A DNA stretch of 64,000 bases from Streptomyces albicerus (GTDB lineage: Bacteria > Actinomycetota > Actinomycetes > Streptomycetales > Streptomycetaceae). Under the pieces are notes generated by a model. The model ran no database searches. It was not told the origin of the DNA and worked only from the letters and a program-made list of their open reading frames with translations. The stretch spans positions 42,328 through 106,327 of the forward strand of contig NZ_VWMY01000042.1 of the NCBI RefSeq assembly GCF_008905045.1, read 5' to 3'. The position numbers were made by a program, and so were the translations under genes. Below, in pieces: positions 25,663 to 32,440 of the stretch (within the stretch, counting starts at the first letter, position 1; the number at the start of each line of letters is the position of its first letter).

Positions 25663-26334
25663 TCACAGCCGCTTGACCCCCTTGATACGTCCCGCGCGCG
25701 CCACCCTCGCCTTGGCCGCCCGCACTCTCAGGCCGCCGCGCTGGCTGCCGATGCGCAGGCCCGTGCCGGAGGTCAGCCAGCCCGCGGAGACGTCGGTCGC
25801 CTTGGACGAGCCGCCGGTCTCGGCGAGCGGATCGTTCTCGGCGCGCCGCGCCAGGGCCATGATTCCGGGGACCACGAACGGGGCGAGCAGCAGGTCGTAC
25901 AGCGCGGCCGTGAACAGCAGGCTGCCGAGGCCCACATGGCGGGCGGCGGTGTCGCCGACGAGGGCGCCGACTCCCGCGTACAGGAGCGTGGAGCCGATCG
26001 CGGCGGCGACGACCACGGCCATCGGGCCGGTCGCGGACTTGAGTTGGCCGTTCTCGGGTTTGGCGAGTCCGGCGAGGTAGCCGATGACGCACAGCACGAG
26101 GGCGTAGCGCCCGGCCGCGTGGTCGGCGGGCGGGGCCAGGTCGGCGAGGAGGCCCGCGCCGAAGCCGATGAGGGCGCCGCCGGTGTGGCCGTAGACCAGG
26201 GCGAGGCCAAGGACGGTGAGCAGCAGCAGGTCGGGGACGGCGCCCGGGAGGTGGAGGCGGGCGAGGACGCTCACCTGGATCACCAGGGCGACGATCACCA
26301 GGGTCGTGGACAGCAGCATTCGGTTGAAGCGCAT
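25663..26334 (-). CDS. mreD: Rod-shape-determining protein MreD
   Basis: A 223-residue membrane protein with five to six hydrophobic segments (MLLSTTLVIVALVIQVSVLARL, PDLLLLTVLGLALVYGHTGGALIGFGAGLLADLAPP, LVLCVIGYLAGL, PFVVPGIMALARR). This is the MreD pattern, although the family has little sequence conservation. The basic C-terminus (RIGSQRGGLRVRAAKARVARAGRIKG) is longer than usual. It begins 13 bases after mreC and precedes PBP2, the canonical order. MreD links MreC and MreB to the wall synthases. Confidence 0.93.
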   Translation of the reverse strand: MRFNRMLLSTTLVIVALVIQVSVLARLHLPGAVPDLLLLTVLGLALVYGHTGGALIGFGAGLLADLAPPADHAAGRYALVLCVIGYLAGLAKPENGQLKSATGPMAVVVAAAIGSTLLYAGVGALVGDTAARHVGLGSLLFTAALYDLLLAPFVVPGIMALARRAENDPLAETGGSSKATDVSAGWLTSGTGLRIGSQRGGLRVRAAKARVARAGRIKGVKRL

Positions 26335-26347
26335 GGGGGTTCAGCTC

Positions 26348-27301
26348 CTACTGCTCTTGCTGCTGTTGCTGCAGACCGTCGGCGGGCGCGTCGGCCGAGG
26401 GCGTGACCGTCACGGTCACGGTCGGCGTGGGCGTTGGCTTGGGTTTGGGCGGCAGTACCTCGTCACGCGGGTCCTCGCGCGGGGCCCGGACGACGACGCC
26501 GACGACGTCGAGCTTGGTGAAGGAGACGTACGGCGTGACGTAGATCGTGCGGGTCAGGTCGCCGCCGGAGGGGTCCACCCGGGACACGATGCCGACGGGG
26601 ACACCCGGCACGAACGGCCTGTCGGCCTGCGAGCCGAAGGTGACGAGGCGGTCACCCTTCTTGATCTTGGCCTTGCCGTTGAGCATCTCCACGCGCAGCG
26701 GGCGGTCGCCCTGGCCGGACGCGAAGCCCAACTCGTCGGTGGACTCCATGCGCGTACCGACCGTGAAGTCGGGGTCGCTGGCGAGCAGCACGGTGGCGGT
26801 GTTCGGCCCGACGGTCGTCACCCGCCCGACAAGCCCGTCCCCGTTCAGGACGGTCATGTCGCGCTTGAGGCCGTCGTTCGCGCCGGCGTCGATCGTGACC
26901 GTCCAGGAGAAGCCCTGGGCCGCCCCTATGGCGATGACCTCGGCGCCCTTGATGCCGTACTGCCCGGCGCCGGCCGTCTTGAGGATCTTGTCGAGCTGTT
27001 TGAGGCGACTGCGGTTGCGGTCGTCGCTGCCCAGCTTCGCCTTCAACGCGGCGTTGTCGCGCTCGAGTTGGGAGATGCGATCGTGGCGTTCGCCGGAGTC
27101 CTTCACGGCCTGGATCGCGTTGCCGACGGGGTCGACGGCGGACGACACCCCATCCTCGATCGGGCCGAAGACCGTGGCGGCTGCCTGCCGGGCACCGTCG
27201 ACCGGCGAATCCTCGCCGCCGCGGATGTCCACCGTGATCAAAGCGAACGCGATGGCGATCAGCAGCACCAGGAGCAGCCGGCTCTCTCGTGTGTCCCTCA
27301 C
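26348..27301 (-). CDS. mreC: Rod-shape-determining protein MreC
   Basis: I chose GTG 27301 (317 residues, MRDTRESRLLLVLLIAIAFALITVDIRGG) with GGAAGG about 11 bases upstream. In-frame GTG 27346 and TTG 27409 are possible but have poorer sites and add non-membrane sequence. The single anchor is followed by a coiled coil (RISQLERDNAALKAKLGSDDRNRSRLKQLDKIL) and the MreC beta domain (GLVGRVTTVGPNTATVLLASDPDFTVGTRM, IKKGDRLVTFGSQADRPFVPGVPVG). The tail is Pro/Thr repeats ending in a poly-Gln run (QQQQQEQ), which is atypical. MreC scaffolds PBP2 and RodA outside the membrane and in Streptomyces acts at sporulation. Confidence 0.93.
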   Translation of the reverse strand: MRDTRESRLLLVLLIAIAFALITVDIRGGEDSPVDGARQAAATVFGPIEDGVSSAVDPVGNAIQAVKDSGERHDRISQLERDNAALKAKLGSDDRNRSRLKQLDKILKTAGAGQYGIKGAEVIAIGAAQGFSWTVTIDAGANDGLKRDMTVLNGDGLVGRVTTVGPNTATVLLASDPDFTVGTRMESTDELGFASGQGDRPLRVEMLNGKAKIKKGDRLVTFGSQADRPFVPGVPVGIVSRVDPSGGDLTRTIYVTPYVSFTKLDVVGVVVRAPREDPRDEVLPPKPKPTPTPTVTVTVTPSADAPADGLQQQQQEQ

Positions 27302-27412
27302 GTGCGGCGGCCGTGCCTTCCTCGTCGGAATTCGTGTATGGCTCACCCAGGAGAGCCCCGGAGGGCGGAACCCGCGGGTGTTATGGGGGAGCTTATGCCT
27401 CAATATCAACGA

Positions 27413-27448
27413 TCCGCCGTACGAGAAGGGATCATCTCGTACGGCGGA
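27413..27448 (-). terminator. Hairpin between mreB and mreC
   Basis: A perfect 14-bp stem, TCCGCCGTACGAGA (27413-27426) with its complement at 27435-27448, and an 8-base loop, 15 bases after the mreB stop. On the coding strand the A/T-rich ATCGTTGATATTGAGG follows. It should end most mreB transcripts before mreC, giving separate expression levels. Confidence 0.8.
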
Positions 27449-27462
27449 ATCGAAGAGTTACG

Positions 27463-28494
27463 TCATCTGCGCGGCTGGGCGTCCAGCACCTGCTGGAGCG
27501 CCTCGAACTCCTCGACACACTTGCCGGAACCGAGCGCCACGCTGTCCAGCGGATCCTCGGCGATGTGGATCGGCATGCCCGTCTCGCGACGCAGCCGCTC
27601 GTCGAGGCCGCGGAGCAGGGCGCCGCCGCCGGTCAGCACGATCCCACGGTCCATGACGTCACCGGACAGCTCCGGCGGACACTTGTCGAGGGTGGTCTTG
27701 ACCGCGTCGACGATCGCGTTGACGGGCTCCTCGATCGCCTTGCGGACCTCGGCGGCCGAGATGACGACGGTCTTGGGCAGCCCGGAGACGAGATCCCGGC
27801 CGCGGATTTCGGTGTGCTCGTCAGTGTCGAGGTCGTACGCAGAACCGATCGTGATCTTGATCTGCTCGGCCGTCCGTTCACCCAGAAGGAGCGAGTACTC
27901 CTTCTTGATGTGCTGGATGATCGCGTTGTCCAGCTCGTCGCCGGCGACGCGGATGGACTGTGCCGTGACGATTCCGCCGAGCGAGATCACCGCGACCTCG
28001 GTGGTGCCGCCGCCGATGTCCACCACCATGTTGCCCGTGGCCTCGTGGACCGGCAGGCCGGAGCCGATGGCCGCGGCCATCGGCTCCTCGATGATGTGCA
28101 CCTGGCGGGCGCCGGCCTGGGACGACGCCTCGATGACGGCACGGCGCTCGACGCCTGTGATGCCGGAGGGCACACAGACGACGACACGAGGACGGGCGAG
28201 ATAGCGCCGCTTGTGGATCTTCAGGATGAAGTAGCGGAGCATGCGCTCGGTGATCTCGAAGTCGGCGATGACACCGTCCTTCAGCGGGCGCACGGCAACG
28301 ATGTTGCCCGGCGTCCGCCCGATCATCTTCTTCGCTTCCGCGCCGACCGCGAGGATGCCACCGGTGTTGGTGTTGATCGCGACGACGGACGGCTCGTTGA
28401 GTACGATCCCGCGACCCCTGACGTACACCAGCGTGTTGGCGGTCCCGAGGTCGACAGCCATGTCACGGCCGATGAACGACATTGAGTTCCCCAT
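27463..28494 (-). CDS. mreB: Actin-like rod-shape protein MreB
   Basis: A 343-residue bacterial actin. ATG 28494 gives MGNSMSFIGRDMAVDLGTANTLVYV. The second ATG at 28482 has a closer GGGGAA site and may be the true start (339 residues). Nucleotide-binding motifs are plain: phosphate-1 DMAVDLGTANT, phosphate-2 VVDIGGGTTEVAVISLGG and the adenosine loop VLTGGGALLRGLDERL. HIIEEPMAAAIGSGLPV is the usual connect region. It heads the mreBCD-PBP2-rodA cluster. In streptomycetes it is dispensable for vegetative growth but needed for thick spore walls. The frame stays open upstream to 28704 without support. Confidence 0.96.
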   Translation of the reverse strand: MGNSMSFIGRDMAVDLGTANTLVYVRGRGIVLNEPSVVAINTNTGGILAVGAEAKKMIGRTPGNIVAVRPLKDGVIADFEITERMLRYFILKIHKRRYLARPRVVVCVPSGITGVERRAVIEASSQAGARQVHIIEEPMAAAIGSGLPVHEATGNMVVDIGGGTTEVAVISLGGIVTAQSIRVAGDELDNAIIQHIKKEYSLLLGERTAEQIKITIGSAYDLDTDEHTEIRGRDLVSGLPKTVVISAAEVRKAIEEPVNAIVDAVKTTLDKCPPELSGDVMDRGIVLTGGGALLRGLDERLRRETGMPIHIAEDPLDSVALGSGKCVEEFEALQQVLDAQPRR

Positions 28495-29735
28495 CAGGAT
28501 TCGTCTGGCCTTCCCAAGTGGAGCTTTTGATGGCTTTTTAGGTCGGCGAGGGTGAGCGCTGTGACGTGAAGGCTTCCATCGTAGTCTCGCCTGCACGAAC
28601 ACCGCGCGAGGGTCTTCGCCATTGTCAGCAGATGACGAGCCGCCTCGCTTGTGGAGACGGGCCATCGGGGGAACGCGTTCCCCCGATCGCCACGCATATG
28701 CCAACGGACGACTGCCATTCTGCGGCTACCCCAGGTCAGACGCATAGCCGACTGACAGAGTGTCAGAAGATTTTCGATGCGGCTTGACGGACGGCACCTG
28801 ACGGCTGGGCGCCGGGCCGCGGGGATGGGCGCCCGGCTTCCCCCTGGACCCGGGCCTACCGTAGGGCCCGAGCCTTCCAACCGGAGAACGGATCTCCCGG
28901 GCGCGCCGCCGGCCCGGAGCCTACGCCTACCGGAGTCCGGCAGCTCAGCAGCTCGGCGCGCAGGGGCACCACGACCGACGCTTGCGCCCGGGTCGACACG
29001 ACGCCTGAGCACCGTGCCCGATGCCCCACACCGGGCACGGCAGTTGCACCGCACACCCGTTACTGCCACGGCCCGCGCACACGGGCCCCATGCGCCACGC
29101 CCCGCGCTGAGCGCACGCAGGATGCCCGAAGTTGCCCTGTCCGACACCTGCACCCACGCGGGACGCCACATCGCCATCGCCGACGGTCCCTGCCGGGAGC
29201 AGCGGTGCACCAGGCACCCATGCTGCCGCGGCCCGGCGCAACGGCCCCCACTACGCGCACGCGAGATGCCCGAAGTGCCCTGTTTGATACATGCCCACAG
29301 GGGACGCCGAGGCGCCACGTCCGACGCCGACCGGGCGAGACACCAAGCGCTGAGCCCGGGCCCTCCCGGGCAGAGAACCGGACACCGCGCCCCGCGCGAG
29401 GTGCCCGGGCGCAGTGTCCGACGCTCCGACGAGCGAGCTGTGGGGTGCGGAGCCGGCCCTCCCGGGCAGGGGACCAAGGTTCCCAGGCCCGGCGCTCCCA
29501 GGCCGGCGTTTGGGCGCCACGCCTGGTGGTGCCTCTGCGCCGGGGTGCGTGGCGCCGTGCCCGACGCTGCGCCCGCGGGCGCAGGCCCCTGGGGGCGCCG
29601 CGCCCAACTACTGTGCCCAGGCACGGCTGCTCGCCGCGCATGGTCCGGCGAGAGCTACTACACCACCCTGCCCAGGCGCACAGCTCGGGCGACCCGGGCC
29701 CCGGGCCCCGGGTTCCGGTTCCGCCGCGGTAGCGG
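28495..29735. other. Long apparently non-coding mreB upstream region with degenerate repeats
   Basis: About 1.2 kb between mreB and ndk, both read leftward. Nearly all frames are open because of GC content, but none shows a start with a ribosome binding site, stable codon bias or a recognisable domain. It should carry the mreB promoters. Two imperfect tandem copies of a roughly 145-160-bp unit lie at about 29041-29200 and 29201-29345, sharing blocks such as GATGCCCGAAG. A further block, GCCCTCCCGGGCAG, occurs near 29366 and 29456. The first 80 bases upstream of mreB are the least GC-rich part. Confidence 0.6.
28752..28766. promoter_or_regulatory. Small inverted repeat upstream of mreB
   Basis: CTGACA-GAG-TGTCAG is a perfect 6-bp-arm dyad about 260 bases upstream of the mreB start. 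It has the size of a regulator half-site pair. No known regulator consensus was matched, so an operator role is only suggested. Confidence 0.3.
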
Positions 29736-30149
29736 TTAGGCGAGGCCCGGGAAGAAGATCTTCAGCTCGCGGGCGGCGGACTCCTCAGAGTCGGAGGCGT
29801 GGATCAGGTTCTCCCGGACGATCACGCCGAAGTCGCCGCGGATGGAACCGGGGGCGGCGGCGATGGGGTCGGTCGGGCCCGAGAGCGCCCGTACGCCCTC
29901 GATGACGCGCTCGCCCTCGACGACCAGCGCCACGACCGGGCCGGAGGCCATGAAGGCGACCAGCGGCTCGTAGAAGGGCTTGCCCTTGTGCTCGCCGTAG
30001 TGCTGCTCCAGCGTGTCCTGGTCCAGCGTGCGCAGCTCCAGCGCGGTGATCTCCCAGCCGGCCTTGCGCTCGATCCGGCTGATGATCTCGCCGGTCAGGC
30101 CACGACGGACCGCGTCGGGCTTGAGAAGGACGAGGGTGCGCTGGCTCAC
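29736..30149 (-). CDS. ndk: Nucleoside diphosphate kinase
   Basis: A 137-residue enzyme that transfers the gamma phosphate from ATP to other nucleoside diphosphates through a phosphohistidine. The family motifs are present: TLVLLKPDAVRRGLTGEII, the Kpn-loop region, GPTDPIAAAPGSIRGDFG and the catalytic NLIHASDS. Length is typical. The start ATG at 30149 is clear. It follows folC and the DUF4233 gene on the same strand after a gap of about 240 bases that contains a dispersed repeat. Confidence 0.98.
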   Translation of the reverse strand: MSQRTLVLLKPDAVRRGLTGEIISRIERKAGWEITALELRTLDQDTLEQHYGEHKGKPFYEPLVAFMASGPVVALVVEGERVIEGVRALSGPTDPIAAAPGSIRGDFGVIVRENLIHASDSEESAARELKIFFPGLA

Positions 30150-30305
30150 GGTGGTGGCTCCTTCAGGTCACAGATGTGCGGACGACCGAGGTTACAGGGC
30201 GTGTCCGGGTGCGTTTTACGCAGCGTCAGGTGATACGGGGCAGCTGACCGGGCGTTTGCTCAACAGCCGCTCCGGCGACCGCCCAGCAGCCGGTCACGTT
30301 CACTT

Positions 30306-30378
30306 CCCAGCCGGCCCCGCCCACCCAGCCCGTGCGGCGTTTGAGGACGCGGCCGTCCAGGCCGATCGCGAGGTCCGG
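30306..30378. repeat. Dispersed intergenic repeat, family B (CGGCGTTTGAGGACG type)
   Basis: CGGCGTTTGAGGACGCGGCC followed by GTCCAGGCCGATCGCGAGG, preceded by CAGCCGGCCCCGCCCACC. The same core occurs in inverted pair form at about 54335-54410. It fills most of the 30150-30387 gap between ndk and the DUF4233 gene. Confidence 0.75.
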
Positions 30379-30387
30379 GGCGGCAGC

Positions 30388-30741
30388 CTACGCCGCGTTA
30401 CCCCCCGCCTCGGCCTGCGCAGCAAACCGCTCCTTCGCCTCCTCCACCTTCCGCCCGAAGTGAACCGAGGCCCACCACAGAGCCGCGAAGACAGCCCCCA
30501 AGAAAAACATGACCGGCACGACGAACCCACTCGCGATCAGCCCGACCTGCAGCGCCCAGCCCAGCTGAACACCCCCCGGCCGCGTGATCATCCCGCACAG
30601 CAGCAGACACAGCACCATGGCGACCCCGCTCACCGTCCAGACCGTGGTCATGGACAGATCGGGATCCTTCATGGCGACGAGCCCGGCGAACCCGATGACG
30701 AAGAACTCACCGATCAGCGTCGAAGCACAGAGCGTGCGCAT
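30388..30741 (-). CDS. DUF4233 membrane protein
   Basis: A 117-residue protein with four hydrophobic segments (LIGEFFVIGFAGLVAM, VWTVSGVAMVLCLLLCGMI, LGWALQVGLIASGFV, VMFFLGAVFAALWWASVHFG) and a charged C-terminus (KVEEAKERFAAQAEAG). It matches the DUF4233 family, which in actinobacteria is almost always directly downstream of folC. The ATG at 30741 lies three bases from the folC stop, so the two are translationally coupled. The function is unknown. Confidence 0.9.
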   Translation of the reverse strand: MRTLCASTLIGEFFVIGFAGLVAMKDPDLSMTTVWTVSGVAMVLCLLLCGMITRPGGVQLGWALQVGLIASGFVVPVMFFLGAVFAALWWASVHFGRKVEEAKERFAAQAEAGGNAA

Positions 30742-30744
30742 GGA

Positions 30745-32259
30745 TCAGCCCCTCCCCAGCAGCAGTCGGGCCTCGCCGACCGTAATGACGGAACCGGTCA
30801 CGAGGACACCACCACCCGCATACTCGGCCTCCTCCTCGGCCAACGTGATCGCGGCCTCCAACGCATCGTCCAGCCGAGGCTCGACCTGCACGCGATCCTC
30901 CCCGAACACCTCGACGGCGAGCCCGGCGAGCGCATCCACGTCCATCGCCCGGTGGCTGGAATTCTGCGTGATGACAACCTCGGTGAAGATCGGCTCGAAG
31001 GCCTCCAGCAGCCCCCGTACGTTCTTGTCCCCACTTGCCCCAACGACACCGATCAGCCGACTGAAGTCGAAGACCTCACGGATGCCCTCGGCCGTCGCAC
31101 GGGCCCCGGCCGGATTGTGCGCGGCGTCCAGCACCACCGTCGGCGACCGCCGCACGATCTCGAGCCGCCCCGGCGAGGTAACCGACGCGAAGGCCTTGCG
31201 GACCGTGTCGATGTCGAGCGGCTCGGGCCGCTGGGACCCGACACCGAAGAACGCCTCCACGGCGGCGAGCGCCACCGCCGCGTTGTGCGCCTGATAGGCG
31301 CCGTGCAACGGCACGTACACCTCGTCGTACTCCCCGCCGAGACCGCGGAGCGTCAACAGCTGCCCGCCGACGGCGACCTGGCGGCTCACGACGCCGAACT
31401 CGAGCCCCTCGCGGGCTACGGTGGCATCGACCTCGACGGCCTTCTTGAGCAACACCTGGGCGGCGTCGACGGGCTGCTGGGCCAGGATCACCGTCGCGTC
31501 CTGCTTGACGATCCCGGCCTTCTCCTTGGCGATGTCGCCAGGAGTGGTGCCGAGCCGGTCTGTGTGGTCCAGATCGATCGGGGTCACGACGGCGACATCG
31601 CCGTCGATCACGTTCGTGGCGTCCCAGCTGCCCCCCATCCCCACCTCCACCACGGCCACATCGACGGGCGCGTCCGCGAAGGCCGCGTACGCCATGCCCG
31701 TGAGCACCTCGAAGAAGGAGAGCCGGAACTCCTGCCGGGCGTCGACCATCTCGACGTACGGCTGGATGTCCCGGTACGTCTCGATGAACCGCTCGGCGGT
31801 GATCGCCGCCCCGTCCAGGCTGATCCGCTCGGTGACCGACTGGACGTGCGGCGAGGTGTACCGCCCGGTGCGCAGGTCGAAGGCGCCGAGGAGGGCCTCG
31901 ATCATGCGGGCGGTGGACGTCTTGCCGTTGGTCCCCGTGATGTGGATCGAGGGATACGCGCGCTGCGGCTCCCCGAGCACGTCCATGAGCGCGGCGATCC
32001 GGCTCACGGAGGGCTCCAGCTTGGTCTCGCCCCAGCGGGTGGCCAGCTCGGCCTCGACCTCACGCAGTGCCTTGTCGGTCTCGGGGTCGGCCGGGCGCGC
32101 GGGGATGTCGGACTGCGGCAGCCCGCCCTGCGTGCGCAGGGTGCGGCTGCCGGCCTCGATCACGGCGAGGTCGGGGTCGCGCTCCGTCTCCGCTTCGACG
32201 ATCTCGTCGAACAGGTCGGACGGGTCGGACTCACTGCTGTCGTGCGGGAGCTCACTCAC
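30745..32259 (-). CDS. folC: Bifunctional folylpolyglutamate synthase / dihydrofolate synthase
   Basis: A 504-residue Mur-ligase-family enzyme that glutamylates folates. The P-loop ITGTNGKTSTARMIEALL and the following TSPHVQSVTERISLDG are typical, as are VGMGGSWDATNVIDG and TPIDLDHTDRLGTTPGDIAKEKAGI. The C-terminal domain includes VVLDAAHNPAGARATAEGI. The N-terminal about 75 residues are an acidic, probably disordered extension (ESDPSDLFDEIVEAETERDPD), common in Streptomyces homologues. It is followed by DUF4233 and ndk, and preceded by the valS terminator, so it starts its own unit. Confidence 0.96.
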   Translation of the reverse strand: MSELPHDSSESDPSDLFDEIVEAETERDPDLAVIEAGSRTLRTQGGLPQSDIPARPADPETDKALREVEAELATRWGETKLEPSVSRIAALMDVLGEPQRAYPSIHITGTNGKTSTARMIEALLGAFDLRTGRYTSPHVQSVTERISLDGAAITAERFIETYRDIQPYVEMVDARQEFRLSFFEVLTGMAYAAFADAPVDVAVVEVGMGGSWDATNVIDGDVAVVTPIDLDHTDRLGTTPGDIAKEKAGIVKQDATVILAQQPVDAAQVLLKKAVEVDATVAREGLEFGVVSRQVAVGGQLLTLRGLGGEYDEVYVPLHGAYQAHNAAVALAAVEAFFGVGSQRPEPLDIDTVRKAFASVTSPGRLEIVRRSPTVVLDAAHNPAGARATAEGIREVFDFSRLIGVVGASGDKNVRGLLEAFEPIFTEVVITQNSSHRAMDVDALAGLAVEVFGEDRVQVEPRLDDALEAAITLAEEEAEYAGGGVLVTGSVITVGEARLLLGRG

Positions 32260-32367
32260 ACGCCCAGTCTACGGAGCATCACCGACAGAGGCGGGGACAG
32301 GTCCGGACACACCGGGCGCGGCGATTCGACCAGGGGCGACCAGGGGCATGGGCGGGGACATGCGCAT

Positions 32368-32409
32368 GCCGAGGGCCTCGGAACCGTACTCGGCTCCGAG
32401 GCCCTCGGC
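32368..32409 (-). terminator. valS terminator
   Basis: A perfect 15-bp stem, GCCGAGGGCCTCGGA (32368-32382) with its complement at 32395-32409, and a 12-base loop, 31 bases beyond the valS stop. Confidence 0.88.
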
Positions 32410-32440
32410 CACGTACGGACAACCGTCCGGCGGAGTGCGC

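Noticed and set aside
28777..29739. 320-codon rightward frame and a 376-codon leftward frame in the mreB upstream region
   Set aside because: All frames are open at this GC content, compositions are Arg/Pro/Gly/Ala-random, and no start site or domain is visible.
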